Source: a virus. From it: 43,625 nt of DNA. This document shows positions 14,263 through 23,221 of the stretch, in pieces (position 1 is the stretch's first letter; each line of letters opens with the position of its first letter). The position numbers and the translations under genes were made by a program. The DNA lies in the IMG/VR virus record IMGVR_UViG_3300022668_000023, positions 1 through 43,625 of that record. The stretch is one strand, 5' to 3'. The notes beneath the pieces were generated by a model. That model had not been told where the DNA came from. It was given only the letters and a program-made list of their open reading frames with translations, and searched no databases.

Positions 14263-14270
14263 TAAATTTG
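14263..14270 (+). promoter_or_regulatory. -7-like promoter element
   Basis: TAAATTTG is an exact TAnnTTTG box, six bases before an ATG at 14277 that opens only a 25-codon frame and about 20 before the GTG at 14291. No TTG is found at 19-21 bases upstream, so strength is uncertain. It precedes the packaging module. Confidence 0.45.
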
Positions 14271-14290
14271 CAAGCGATGAATTATAAGAA

Positions 14291-14440
14291 GTGCCACATA
14301 AAACTATCATACCGGCTCAACATGCCAAAGTCATCAAAGAACAAACAGGCATGAGTAATGTTGAATCCTACTTAAAAAAGGATATGACACGAGAAATTAT
14401 TATCCCTAATGATGAAAGGTTTTTATATTTAAAGAACTAA
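14291..14440 (+). CDS. Small hypothetical protein, 49 aa (GTG start)
   Basis: The frame opens with GTG at 14291; an internal ATG at 14351 would leave 29 aa. The protein is basic in its first half (PHKTIIPAQHAKVIKEQTG) and ends FLYLKN. Its stop overlaps the next ATG by one base (TAATG), the coupling used throughout this genome, which supports translation. Start site uncertain. Confidence 0.4.
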   Translation: MPHKTIIPAQHAKVIKEQTGMSNVESYLKKDMTREIIIPNDERFLYLKN

Positions 14441-14634
14441 TGACTAAACCAGAACAATTAAAGAGCATAGACACCAAAAAATTGAGTGAAGTTTGCCAAC
14501 AGTACATCGACTTTGTGGATAACGATAAAGAATACCACGAGTATCATGATTATGACCATTACATATTTGAAAGTGCGATGGAAGCGATTTTTGGTAAAGG
14601 TGTATGGGACTTTATAAATAATAGACGACTTTAA
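14440..14634 (+). CDS. Small acidic protein, 64 aa
   Basis: No family recognised. The sequence is rich in His, Asp and Tyr (KEYHEYHDYDHYIFESAMEA), which could bind metal. It ends 56 bases before the small terminase gene; that gap holds the short palindrome TACGA-G-TCGTA (14648-14658), a possible protein-binding site. Confidence 0.45.
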   Translation: MTKPEQLKSIDTKKLSEVCQQYIDFVDNDKEYHEYHDYDHYIFESAMEAIFGKGVWDFINNRRL

Positions 14635-14690
14635 TTTTATACCAATTTACGAGTCGTAACTAATTGATAAACATACGTAGCTAGACAAAT

Positions 14691-15080
14691 ATGCCAAGCG
14701 GAGATAATAGCATAGCAACAAGATTCAAGATAGGAGATAAAGCAGCCGAAAAATGGACTGAAGAATCTACTTTAGAGTTATTAGTTCAAATGAGGAACAA
14801 CTCAGCAACAGACGACAAAATTTTATGCTTGCAGGACGCTATTCACTCAGTTGGGCTGTATGGTTCAGGACTAGATTATCTTCTCGAAAAATTTCCCATA
14901 TTCGTAAATATAAAAAAAGATATCCAAGACATAATAATAGCTAGAGTAAATAAAAGGGCGTTACAAAACGATTTTAACCCAGCTTCGAGTATATGGAGAA
15001 TGAAGCAATTAGGAGAGAAAGACGCAACAGAAGTTAGTCAAAACGTAAGAACTATTAACGTTAACATACCTGATGGATAA
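14691..15080 (+). CDS. Terminase small subunit
   Basis: 129 aa. The start is a DNA-recognition-like helical region, and the C-terminal half carries 'KRALQNDFNPASSIWRMKQLGEKDATEVS', the pattern of small terminase subunits where a helix contacting the large subunit is followed by 'W.l.....~.~~'. It overlaps the large terminase gene by 8 bases. TerS recognises the packaging site and recruits TerL to the procapsid. Confidence 0.75.
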   Translation: MPSGDNSIATRFKIGDKAAEKWTEESTLELLVQMRNNSATDDKILCLQDAIHSVGLYGSGLDYLLEKFPIFVNIKKDIQDIIIARVNKRALQNDFNPASSIWRMKQLGEKDATEVSQNVRTINVNIPDG

Positions 15081-16509
15081 TGTCAACTTTCCTCCACTAT
15101 CAGAATTAATTAACGAATCCTTTATCCCATCATGGGACAATACCAACAGATATCTAATAGAGTGGGGTGGTCGCGGTTCTTCAAAATCAGTATTCGCAGC
15201 AAAAAAGTTAATAGTAAGATGTCTTAAAGAAAAGTATTTCCGGTACGTATTGTTTAGGAATGTATTTGATACTATTCGAGATTCGCAGTACCAAACAATT
15301 AAAGATATAGTTGAAGAATGGGGATTACATCAATTATTTCATTTCACAAAATCACCTTTGGAAATCACTTGTATAAATGGCAATAAGTTTTTAGCCAGAG
15401 GTGGAGACAAAACAAGTAAAATCAAATCCCTTAAAGATCCAACGGGCGTATGGTACGAAGAAGACATACCTGATGAAGAAGATTTCTACAATATCTCAGG
15501 ATCAATTAGAACAACAAAAACCGATTACCTTCAGGAAATATTTACTATAAATCCAGAAGTTGAAGGGCATTACGAGGATAACTGGTTCTGGCAAAGGTTT
15601 TTTGCTGCAAGGAGTGGTGAGTTAAGTTTTACGGACACCACCGAAGTAGATATAGAGGGTGAGATAATTAAACTCAAATACACTACACACCACTCGACAT
15701 ATCATGACAATAGATTCTTGCCGAGTGAATACAAAGCTTTATTAGAGCAATATAAATACACCAATGAATACAAATACATTGTTCACACATTGGGGCAATG
15801 GGGCACTAAAGAAATCAAAGATAAATTCTTTAAGAACTTTTCTATTTCAAAACATACTGATAAGATAGATATTGATTTAGACGCACCATTACATATATCT
15901 TTTGATGAGAATACCAGACCCTACCCAGCATTAACTATATGGCAAATAGATAATGGATTAGAATTTTATCAAGTACACGAGATATGCTTAAGAACGCCCC
16001 GAAATAAACTACCAGAAGTATGTAAAGAGTTTGTAAACTGGTGTAGATCTATAGGATGGTCAAATGTTGTCTTTCTATATGGTGATGCCAGCTCGGATAA
16101 AGAAGATGCTAAACTAGAAAAAGGTGTTAACTATTGGACAATGATGAGGGATAGGATAGGGAAGTATTTTCCGGTAAGGATTAGGAAGCCTTCTAAAAAT
16201 CCGCCTGTTGCGCTTAGTGCTGAATTTATAAACCAAATTTACCAGTCTAATATATTCGGCATTTCTATAATGATAAGTGATACGTGTAGAGAAAGTATTA
16301 ATGATTATCAATTTGCTGAGGAGGCTCAAGACGGCACAATGAAAAAGAAGAAAGTTGACGGGGTTGAATTAATAGGCCATTGCTCAGACACAAAAAGATA
16401 TATAATATGCGAGGTGTTTAAAGAACAATTTAATGAGTATAGAAGAGGCGAGTTTAAACCCGAAGACTCATATAAGCTAGGGAATAGCGTAACAGATAGA
16501 AAGTTTTAA
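15073..16509 (+). CDS. terL: Terminase large subunit
   Basis: 478 aa, normal size. The ATPase has Walker A GGRGSSKS (residues 32-39) and Walker B TGVWYEED (with the catalytic acid at about 129-131). The nuclease half has LHISFDENTRPYPALTIW (Asp near 276), then VVFLYGDASS (Asp near 338) and later acids, as in RNaseH-fold terminase nucleases. It drives DNA packaging and cuts the concatemer. The motif set is closer to PBSX/SPP1-type terminases than to Mu. A -7-like promoter follows its stop. Confidence 0.9.
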   Translation: MDNVNFPPLSELINESFIPSWDNTNRYLIEWGGRGSSKSVFAAKKLIVRCLKEKYFRYVLFRNVFDTIRDSQYQTIKDIVEEWGLHQLFHFTKSPLEITCINGNKFLARGGDKTSKIKSLKDPTGVWYEEDIPDEEDFYNISGSIRTTKTDYLQEIFTINPEVEGHYEDNWFWQRFFAARSGELSFTDTTEVDIEGEIIKLKYTTHHSTYHDNRFLPSEYKALLEQYKYTNEYKYIVHTLGQWGTKEIKDKFFKNFSISKHTDKIDIDLDAPLHISFDENTRPYPALTIWQIDNGLEFYQVHEICLRTPRNKLPEVCKEFVNWCRSIGWSNVVFLYGDASSDKEDAKLEKGVNYWTMMRDRIGKYFPVRIRKPSKNPPVALSAEFINQIYQSNIFGISIMISDTCRESINDYQFAEEAQDGTMKKKKVDGVELIGHCSDTKRYIICEVFKEQFNEYRRGEFKPEDSYKLGNSVTDRKF

Positions 16510-16519
16510 TAATTATTCA

Positions 16520-16527
16520 TATATTTG
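16520..16527 (+). promoter_or_regulatory. -7-like element four bases before the neck gene
   Basis: TATATTTG is an exact TAnnTTTG box and ends 4 bases before the ATG at 16532. No -33 TTG at the right distance. Transcription from here would start at or next to the ATG, giving a leaderless message for the head module. Confidence 0.45.
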
Positions 16528-16531
16528 TAAA

Positions 16532-17224
16532 ATGGCATACTTGATTAGAAACGACTTGGAAAACACGCTTAACAAGGCTGATCTTGATACGTTAGCCCCG
16601 ACCGATGTCCTTATATCTTTATCATCAAACAAAGCGGTAGCAAAAGCAAAAACATACATTCAACATAGGTACGATCCAGACGAGATATTTATTGATGTTA
16701 ATGTGTTTTCAGTCTCTAAAGCCTATATTGTTGGCGATTTAATATATTATGCTGAATCTGATTACGTTGCTGAAACAACATACGAGCTAAATGCAAGGGT
16801 TAATTACAACGGCACTATATATAAGTCATTACAGTCATCCAATATAGGCAATACACCTGATACCGAAGCAGCATGGTGGGAGTCGGTAACAGCTAATAAG
16901 CAATATTATGTTTGCGCAGCCGATTCAACAGGTAACTACCCTGAAAACACATCATATTTTACTGAAGGTGATTCCAGAGATCAGGAGTTATTAGATATAA
17001 TTACAATTATTGCCATATTTCAACTATTCAGGAAAATTCAACCGACAAACATACCAGATTGGATATCCGAAGAGTTCGACAGAGCTTCATCTGATTTAGA
17101 AAAATACGGGTTAAAAGGAACGAGAACTATCATACTACCTGTTCAGGTTGACGAGGATGGAGAAGAAGAAGGACATAGGATTAATTACGGATCTTCCGAA
17201 ACACAAAAAGATTGGGAGTATTAG
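16532..17224 (+). CDS. Mu gp36/DUF1320-like neck protein with inserted beta module
   Basis: 230 aa. The N-terminus (MAYLIRNDLENTLNKADLDT; AVAKAKTYIQHRYD) and the C-terminus (LLDIITIIAIFQLFRKIQPTN; DRASSDLEKYGLKG) fit the DUF1320 fold of Mu gp36. Between about 55 and 140 is an insertion with 'Y..GD.I.Y.......Y....YN.TIYKSL.....GN.PD....WWE', the look of small chitin-binding-like beta modules. These modules bind sugars in other proteins. The insert would be displayed at the neck. It follows the terminase and precedes the portal gene. Confidence 0.65.
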   Translation: MAYLIRNDLENTLNKADLDTLAPTDVLISLSSNKAVAKAKTYIQHRYDPDEIFIDVNVFSVSKAYIVGDLIYYAESDYVAETTYELNARVNYNGTIYKSLQSSNIGNTPDTEAAWWESVTANKQYYVCAADSTGNYPENTSYFTEGDSRDQELLDIITIIAIFQLFRKIQPTNIPDWISEEFDRASSDLEKYGLKGTRTIILPVQVDEDGEEEGHRINYGSSETQKDWEY

Positions 17225-17227
17225 AAA

Positions 17228-18496
17228 ATGGATATTAGCCAAAAGATAGTTGCAAGAGAAATAACAGAAAGCATTAACAAAAAAACGATGCCTGGGAGGG
17301 CTAAGTTAGATGATTTAATAGATTATTTCAATCTCGAATCAACTAAGCAAGATGTTAAAGATTGGCAATCCGCAAGGCTTAACGCACTAGATGTTCACAT
17401 ACCCGACTGGACTGATTTGATTAGGGTTTATGATGATGTTATAGTAGATTCACACTTAACCGGAATAGTAGAGATAGTAAAAGATAAAATAAAAGCTACT
17501 GAATTTGAAATAGTAAATGATAAGGGCGAAGTCGATGACGAGAAAACAGGATATTTTGAAAAGAAATGGTTTTTTAAATTTCTTGATTGGGCGATAGAGG
17601 CGATATATTACCCTGTTTCTTTAATCCAACTTGGCAACATGGTTGATAATGGCTTTCCCGATATTGAGTTGATAAAAAGGGAGTATGTCACGCCTAACAG
17701 AGAGTTTGTTAAGAAAAGTTTGGAAATATACGGGACTTACAAACATGGTGTAGATGGATGGGTATACACAAACCCATCCATCAGCCAATATTTTATTCCA
17801 GTGTATCCGCCAACCGTATTAGGTATGTTTGACAGAGTTGCTTCTCATGCTTTAGGCAAAAAACACATGTTAATATATTTATGGAGATACGGAGAGTTGT
17901 TTGGCCTCCCAATTCGCATAGGCAAGACAGATACAAAAGACCCTGCAAGACGTGTTAACATGGAGAACATGATGTCTAATATGGGAAATGCTATGTGGGG
18001 AGTTATTGATCCAGATGATAGCGTAGAGTTAAAAGAGGCTAAAAGCAATTCAAGCGAACCTTATTTAGCTGCAATGAACTATTCTAACAAAGAAATGTCT
18101 AAAGCTTTAATGGGTACTTCGTCTGTTATGGATGAAACATCATTTGTTGGTGCTGCTGAAATAGGCGAAAGGATATACGAAACTAAAGGCAAAGGGTATT
18201 TGAGAGATTTAAGATTCTTGATTAATGATGAATTAATACCCAGAATGATTAAATACATGATACCTATTGCTGGATGTAGTTTTAGATGGGTCAATGAAGA
18301 TAAAGTTAGTTACGATCAAAAAATAGAAGCTGTTAAAACGCTCGCTCCATATTTCAAGCTTGATAAGGACGAGGTAGGAGAAAAGATGGGTTTCGCATTG
18401 GATGAAAAAGAAAACACACAAGAGGATATAATTAAAGCCGTCCAAGCTAAAAGCAAATCAATTGTAGCAGAAGCATCTAAAATGTATTCAATCTAA
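17228..18496 (+). CDS. Portal protein, DUF935/Mu gp29-like
   Basis: 422 aa. It has the DUF935 features: DSHLTGIVEIVKDKIKATEF in the wing, then LIYLWRYGELFGLPIRIGKT followed by 'D...R.NMENMMSNMGNAMWGVIDPDDSVEL', and the C-terminal crown-side helical region. The portal forms the dodecameric ring through which DNA enters and leaves. It sits directly after the neck gene and before a baseplate J-like gene. Function is clear by family pattern and position. Confidence 0.8.
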   Translation: MDISQKIVAREITESINKKTMPGRAKLDDLIDYFNLESTKQDVKDWQSARLNALDVHIPDWTDLIRVYDDVIVDSHLTGIVEIVKDKIKATEFEIVNDKGEVDDEKTGYFEKKWFFKFLDWAIEAIYYPVSLIQLGNMVDNGFPDIELIKREYVTPNREFVKKSLEIYGTYKHGVDGWVYTNPSISQYFIPVYPPTVLGMFDRVASHALGKKHMLIYLWRYGELFGLPIRIGKTDTKDPARRVNMENMMSNMGNAMWGVIDPDDSVELKEAKSNSSEPYLAAMNYSNKEMSKALMGTSSVMDETSFVGAAEIGERIYETKGKGYLRDLRFLINDELIPRMIKYMIPIAGCSFRWVNEDKVSYDQKIEAVKTLAPYFKLDKDEVGEKMGFALDEKENTQEDIIKAVQAKSKSIVAEASKMYSI

Positions 18497-18502
18497 ATAA
18501 AA

Positions 18503-19486
18503 ATGGCAAGGGATTTACAAACAATATATAACGAATTAACAGCAAGCAAGGAGTCCAACACAGATTTAGACACTTTGCTTCCTAATCCAGACAATTGGTC
18601 TACATTATATACGTTCGAAAACTTTAAAATACTGGCAAATACAGTAATTAAACAATTAAGTGTATCTAAAGTAGCTATATGGCGGTTGATTATGAATGTT
18701 GTTGCCTATGCGCTATGGACACAAGAAAAGTTATATGACATTTTTAAAACAGAAATAGAAACAACATTAGAAAATAGGGAGTTTGGTCAAACTCCATGGT
18801 ATGTCGAAAAATCTAAGGAATTTCAGTTAGGATACCAATTAGAGTGGTTGAATAACAGATATTACGGCTATACAACAATAGATGAAGATGCTCAAATAAT
18901 AACACAAGCAACAGCGATAGTCACCAATGGAATAATACTTATAAAAGTAGCAAAAGGAGAGGTAGGTAGTCTTGAGAAACTAGATGCTGATGAGCTTAAC
19001 GGATTCACCGTATATATGAAAGGGGGCGTCACTATAGAGCAAGCGACTAAAGCACTAGCCCCGGCAGGTACTAACTTAGATATATTATCCGAGGATGCAG
19101 ATGAATTAAAATTTGCTATAGACATATTTTATAATAGCCAAGTATTAAATAGTAGTGGAGAATCTTTAGAGGATGGGGCTAAGCCAGTAGAGACAGCTAT
19201 TACAAATTACATCCAACAGATATCGTTTGACTCTAAGTTTAAAATATCAGCGTTAATTGATGCCATCCAAGCAGTAGTAGGCGTTAGAAATGTTGTTGTT
19301 AATAATTGTGATGCAAAAACAGCAACACAAATATGGGCCGATGCAACTAATGTAATAACAGAAATTGGAAAACAGTATATTGCAAGGGCTGGTTATTTAG
19401 CTATGGGTAGCGATTACGAGCTAGACGGCTATTATGATTACCCGTCTAATCTTGTCAAAACACTAACATACATAGAAGATGAATGA
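18503..19486 (+). CDS. Baseplate J/gp6-like wedge protein
   Basis: 327 aa. The C-terminal third has the baseplate J pattern: 'VETAITNYIQQISFDSKFKI..LIDAIQAVVGVRNVVV' (A-I..YI..l.Fd....s.l..ai..v.GV..v). The middle, with TVYMKGG.T.EQATKAL, is beta-rich. J/gp6-like proteins form the wedge ring of contractile tails. It is unusual to find it between the portal and the gpF-like head gene, away from the other baseplate genes at 30.6-33.2 kb. Overlaps the next gene by 8 bases. Confidence 0.6.
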   Translation: MARDLQTIYNELTASKESNTDLDTLLPNPDNWSTLYTFENFKILANTVIKQLSVSKVAIWRLIMNVVAYALWTQEKLYDIFKTEIETTLENREFGQTPWYVEKSKEFQLGYQLEWLNNRYYGYTTIDEDAQIITQATAIVTNGIILIKVAKGEVGSLEKLDADELNGFTVYMKGGVTIEQATKALAPAGTNLDILSEDADELKFAIDIFYNSQVLNSSGESLEDGAKPVETAITNYIQQISFDSKFKISALIDAIQAVVGVRNVVVNNCDAKTATQIWADATNVITEIGKQYIARAGYLAMGSDYELDGYYDYPSNLVKTLTYIEDE

Positions 19487-19874
19487 GGAAATATATACAG
19501 TTGATTATTCAGACTTTGCGAATAAATATATCCCTCATTTTATAAGGATTAAAGATTTTGATATAAAAGAAGGAGACTTCAAACTAGGGAATACCAATGA
19601 GCAGGAAAGCTATTTTATTTTGGAATCAAGTAAAGGAAATTATTATAATTCACTAAAACTAGGGTTTAGCATTAGGAAATATCTTGCTGCGGACATAGAT
19701 AAAAATGAATTCAAGAAGAAGATAAGGGAGAATTTAGAACGAGATTCATTTAAAGTACGAGAGGTGTATGTTGTAACCAAGGGAGATCTAAACTTATTAA
19801 ACATAAATGATCCTGAATTAATCAATATTATTAACCAGAACGGTTTTATTGTTTCACCTGATATTAGTAGATAG
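19479..19874 (+). CDS. Hypothetical structural-region protein
   Basis: 131 aa, not recognised. The mixed alpha/beta sequence carries a Lys/Arg-rich helix (LAADIDKNEFKKKIRENLER) followed by a strand (REVYVVTKGDLNLL). It overlaps the J-like gene by 8 bases and shares one base with the next start (TAGTG). By position it may be a baseplate wedge partner. Confidence 0.45.
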   Translation: MNEEIYTVDYSDFANKYIPHFIRIKDFDIKEGDFKLGNTNEQESYFILESSKGNYYNSLKLGFSIRKYLAADIDKNEFKKKIRENLERDSFKVREVYVVTKGDLNLLNINDPELINIINQNGFIVSPDISR

Positions 19875-20320
19875 TGGGCATATTTGTAAAAGACGGTAAC
19901 GGAAATGTTTTAAGATTTATTCAAGCTTGCTTGAGTGGTTTGCAAACACTTAATAACACATTTGCATCATTCACATCCAATACAAGGGAGGACTTAAAAT
20001 ACAATGCACAAATAATATATTTCACTAAACGTTTAAATGACTTGCACGACAATGAATTGAGGCGTATATATATAGTTAATACGGCCAGCACAAGCGTTCA
20101 GTACGTATCAAGAACTATTGAAGGAATAACACCTGTATACGTATCAAGAATAAGCGAGGGGATTACCTCAGTATACGTATCAAGAATAAACGATTCTGGT
20201 TCTGACTTTAATTACATAATTAAAATACCTACTGGATTGATTTACAGCGAGGATAATTTTAAAGCAACTATTTTAAGATACAATTTAGCAGATAAAAGAT
20301 ATACTATTAACACTTATTGA
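19874..20320 (+). CDS. Putative baseplate/fibre protein with YVSRI repeats
   Basis: 148 aa, GTG start overlapping the upstream TAG. Residues about 77-105 hold a tandem 12-residue repeat (YVSRTIEGITPV and variants, three starts) encoded by 36-bp DNA repeats. The N-terminus has a helical region that could trimerise, and the C-terminus is beta-rich. It is probably a minor tail or fibre-linking protein, as it lies between the J-like gene and a fibre-like gene. No firm family. Confidence 0.45.
   Translation: MGIFVKDGNGNVLRFIQACLSGLQTLNNTFASFTSNTREDLKYNAQIIYFTKRLNDLHDNELRRIYIVNTASTSVQYVSRTIEGITPVYVSRISEGITSVYVSRINDSGSDFNYIIKIPTGLIYSEDNFKATILRYNLADKRYTINTY
20102..20193 (+). repeat. 36-bp tandem repeats in a tail-region gene
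   Basis: TACGTATCAAGAA recurs at 20102, 20138 and 20174, a period of exactly 36 bases; the first two units are complete and the third is partial. In frame, it encodes the YVSR(T/I) repeats. Sequence between the shared starts has diverged, so this is an older duplication than the 18-bp array at 12104. Confidence 0.85.
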
Positions 20321-20322
20321 AA

Positions 20323-21087
20323 ATGGACAAACTAGTAGTGCCTACACCATCGAATGACGTTCCTTTTAATTGGGACGACTTAGATTTTTTTCTAGGGCAA
20401 GAAGCCTATTCAAAAGGGCTGTATCAAGCAATAGAAAATATATTAAAAGCATATGGTAATAACTTTATTATCTATGGAGTAGAAAAAAGCGGAGTAGATG
20501 AGCTAACCGCTGGCTTTGTAATGCTAGATGGTGAAATATTGGCTGTAGATCAACACGTGTCTTCTGGTAGTTATTTTGAGAAAGTCACAACAAATAATCC
20601 AGATGGAGCAAAACAGACTAATCTAGGCGGTGTTGTTAATATATACAAAAAAAATAGGGCGTACGCATATGGCACTGGGTCTCCCCCAACATCAAATACT
20701 CTAAAAAGTCCGTATAGTATTAGTGCCGGAAATCCTAAAAGGTTAGCTGATATAGTTAATGGCTCATATGTAACTGAGAAAATCAATACAGGCGCGTGGG
20801 ATATGGATACATCAGCTACGCTAGGTTTTCCATTAGCTACACTGATGCCTCATATCACAGCTAGTCAAATAAGAAAAATAGAAGTTACAATACAGCCGGA
20901 TACTAACGCATCGTTATTGCGAGTTAGACAGTTATCCGCAGCAGGAAATGTATACTGGGGCGTTGATACTGTTGGTGATCCAGAATACATTTATTTATTG
21001 CGAGATACGGGAGGCGTGTTTGATGGAACAAACTACAATGATCCGTCAATGAATAGAGGTGAGATGTTTGTCACATACGAGATATAA
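20323..21087 (+). CDS. Putative tail fibre/baseplate-associated protein
   Basis: 254 aa from the ATG at 20323; a TTG at 20317 overlapping the upstream stop is possible. The first 110 residues have the 'QEAYSKGLYQAIENILKAYG...GVE..G...L.AGFVMLDGEILAVDQ' pattern seen at the base of tail fibre or baseplate-attached proteins, where the fibre head describes itself as 'ltaG.v~~~Geil~~~g'. The C-terminal half is beta-rich (TPQ-like strands with RQLSAAGNVYWGVDT). The next gene starts at the stop codon. Confidence 0.5.
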   Translation: MDKLVVPTPSNDVPFNWDDLDFFLGQEAYSKGLYQAIENILKAYGNNFIIYGVEKSGVDELTAGFVMLDGEILAVDQHVSSGSYFEKVTTNNPDGAKQTNLGGVVNIYKKNRAYAYGTGSPPTSNTLKSPYSISAGNPKRLADIVNGSYVTEKINTGAWDMDTSATLGFPLATLMPHITASQIRKIEVTIQPDTNASLLRVRQLSAAGNVYWGVDTVGDPEYIYLLRDTGGVFDGTNYNDPSMNRGEMFVTYEI

Positions 21088-21914
21088 TGCTTGAAGAAGA
21101 AAAGGACGAAATATACGAAGGTATTTATTTAGGGGCAATTACAGTTTTCAACTTACCTGTAGGCATGTATGAAAATACTGCTAGTAAGCTTCAATCTAGC
21201 CTTTACAAAGGCTATGGTAAAAGACTGTCAACATCAACACCTTTAACACAAGAATGGTTATTATTAAACGATCTAAGGGAAAACGTTAATATATTCTCAG
21301 GAGCTAAAACATTCCAGCAAATAAAAGACAGCCAATCATTGATACTTGACAGTAGTGGAGTTATACGGCCATTTAATGATTACTTAACAGACGTAAAAAA
21401 ACTTGATGCTGTATTTAATGATACATGGTTAAAAACTGAGAGAGATACGGCTGTAACTCAAGCTCAGAATATCAGGCAATGGCAAGAGTTTGAAAAAGAT
21501 AAAGACATATTTCCCTTGTTGGTTTATCACACTCAAAAAGACGAACGGGTAAGAGCATCCCACGCAGCTTTAGAGGGATTCACGGCTCCGGTAAACGATC
21601 CGTATTGGAGTAGTATCGCGCCTCAAAATTCATGGAAATGCAGGTGTTGGTTAGAGCAAAAAGAGAGCGGTAACAGGTCAACCAAAGAATGGGAGATAAA
21701 CAGGACGAAAGAATATAACAAGAAAGTGAAGCCAGAAGAAAGAATAAAATCTATTAGAGATGTGCCAGAAAAGGAATTTAAATTCAATCCGGCTAAGAGT
21801 AGGATGATTTTTAAAACTGAGGGCGTAGGCTCACACCCTTATATGAAAGTCGGCGAAGCTTTCGAGTCGTACAAAGCTGATAATTTCAATTTAGATATTA
21901 ACTTTGGGTTATGA
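21087..21914 (+). CDS. Mu gpF-like minor head morphogenesis protein
   Basis: 275 aa. The diagnostic C-terminal motif is present: HTQKDERVRASHAALEGF, then VNDPYWSSIAPQNSWKCRCW, matching 'T..D..vr..H..LdG......D.fW....PPnGw.CRC'. The N-terminal helical part (about 1-120) is typical of the SPP1 gp7/Mu F family. These proteins join the portal and scaffold early in head assembly. It overlaps the gpG-like gene by 4 bases (ATGA). Confidence 0.85.
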   Translation: MLEEEKDEIYEGIYLGAITVFNLPVGMYENTASKLQSSLYKGYGKRLSTSTPLTQEWLLLNDLRENVNIFSGAKTFQQIKDSQSLILDSSGVIRPFNDYLTDVKKLDAVFNDTWLKTERDTAVTQAQNIRQWQEFEKDKDIFPLLVYHTQKDERVRASHAALEGFTAPVNDPYWSSIAPQNSWKCRCWLEQKESGNRSTKEWEINRTKEYNKKVKPEERIKSIRDVPEKEFKFNPAKSRMIFKTEGVGSHPYMKVGEAFESYKADNFNLDINFGL

Positions 21915-22459
21915 GTGTAACAGTTAAAATAAAAGGATCGTTTGAATTAGGTCGAGTGAGTAAAGGATATGACAAAGCCTTGCTAACTGGCGCTAGAAAA
22001 ATGGCTGTTAATTCTGTTAACCATTTCAAAAAAGGCTTTACTCAAGGGGGAGGGCAAACAAATGATTCAAAAAACGGATGGAAGCAAAGGCAATTTACTA
22101 GAGGATCAGGAAGTAGGAATACATTAATTAGTACAGGCACACTACAAAAAGACATTAAGAAAAAAGAGGTAAACACTAAAAGGGTTCGAATAGGTACAAG
22201 TAGCTTAACAAAAGATTATGCTGAAACACACAATGAAGGTGAAAAGATAAGGATAACCGAAAAGATGCGTAAATTCTTTTGGGCTAAATATTATGACACT
22301 AAAAACAAATCAGAAAAAGCTTACTGGAAAGGATTAGCTTTACATAAGGGTAGCTTTATTGATATTCCTAAGAGAGAGTTTATAGGTGACAGTGCTGTGC
22401 TAACCCTAAAGAATGAAAAAACCCTACATAAAGAACTTGATAAACTGTTTATGTTATGA
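21911..22459 (+). CDS. Phage virion morphogenesis protein (Mu gpG-like)
   Basis: 182 aa. Small basic protein with FKKGFTQGGGQTNDSKNGWK followed by RNTLISTGTLQKDI and YAETHNEG, the order of motifs in the phage virion morphogenesis family ('W......lR....~~G.L..si........i.s...YA..hn.G'). Such proteins act in head or neck completion. It overlaps both neighbours by 4 bases, which indicates tight coupling in the head operon. Confidence 0.8.
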   Translation: MSVTVKIKGSFELGRVSKGYDKALLTGARKMAVNSVNHFKKGFTQGGGQTNDSKNGWKQRQFTRGSGSRNTLISTGTLQKDIKKKEVNTKRVRIGTSSLTKDYAETHNEGEKIRITEKMRKFFWAKYYDTKNKSEKAYWKGLALHKGSFIDIPKREFIGDSAVLTLKNEKTLHKELDKLFML

Positions 22460-23037
22460 CGACAACAGATGACAAATCAGCAAAGCTAGTGTTATTCGAA
22501 GATATAGAAATAGCATTACAGCCATTAATGGCTGATGAAACTATACATTCAATCGAGGTGTTTAATAGTCAAAAAGATTTTGAAAATAAAGAAAGACCTA
22601 GAAACTACCCTTTCGTAGCAATTGATATAGCAACCGAATGGAGTGGGCCAACAACAAACAACGCATATAAGCAATTAGGGTATATTATTAACAACGAACA
22701 AGACGGCAATTGTTTAGTTACAGTTCATTGTGTGTTTGCCGATTTAGACGATGAAACAACAGCATTTAAAACAGCCGAACCTGTCAGGCATTGTGTGCAT
22801 AGATATATTCAAGAGATTAAAAACAATCCTTATTATACACCAGTAATTAGAATTGGTGACTTATTAGACACGTCTCACGGACGGGTATTTGATTTAATTA
22901 CAACATACAAGACAGACCTAAAAGAATTAGCCCTTATGTTAAGTGATACAAAGACTGGACAAATTGACGATGTTGATTTTGATAGGGATTTGATTATAGA
23001 AAATGAGGTAGTACGAACAGCCAAAGATATTAGCTAA
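22456..23037 (+). CDS. Tail completion/terminator-like protein
   Basis: 193 aa, alpha/beta. The pattern RPRNYPFVAIDIATEWSG, then 'CLVTVHCVFADLDDET' and 'PVRHCVHRYIQEI' recalls tail terminator or gp37-like proteins, which have a beta sheet flanked by helices and sit after gpG in Mu-type maps. The C-terminus is acidic. The identification rests on position as much as on sequence. Overlaps gpG by 4 bases and the next gene by one. Confidence 0.5.
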   Translation: MTTTDDKSAKLVLFEDIEIALQPLMADETIHSIEVFNSQKDFENKERPRNYPFVAIDIATEWSGPTTNNAYKQLGYIINNEQDGNCLVTVHCVFADLDDETTAFKTAEPVRHCVHRYIQEIKNNPYYTPVIRIGDLLDTSHGRVFDLITTYKTDLKELALMLSDTKTGQIDDVDFDRDLIIENEVVRTAKDIS

Positions 23038-23219
23038 TGTTTGTAAACAAAAAACAGTTCCAAAATTACAAAGGGTGTTCTTATAACACGGCTATGAAGT
23101 ATTATAAGAATTATCAAGCCAAAGCATTAAAAGACTCAGATCAAGAATTAACATATTATGATCTGAGTCGAATTGATAATTTGCCAGTCGATATAGTTAA
23201 GCAGAGATGTTTAATGTAA
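23037..23219 (+). CDS. Small HTH-like protein, 60 aa
   Basis: Short basic protein with the layout of a minimal HTH (KKQFQNYKGCSYNTAMKYYK, then LTYYDLSRIDNLPVDIVKQR), similar to AlpA-like or MerR-like N-terminal domains. The start overlaps the upstream stop (TAATG). It is the last gene before the convergent minus-strand mini-gene at 23222-23350. DNA-binding is an inference. Confidence 0.45.
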   Translation: MFVNKKQFQNYKGCSYNTAMKYYKNYQAKALKDSDQELTYYDLSRIDNLPVDIVKQRCLM

Positions 23220-23221
23220 TA

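Noticed and set aside
14648-14658. TACGA-G-TCGTA palindrome as packaging or cos site
   Set aside because: A short palindrome alone before terS is not enough; no repeat or overhang-like symmetry supports it.
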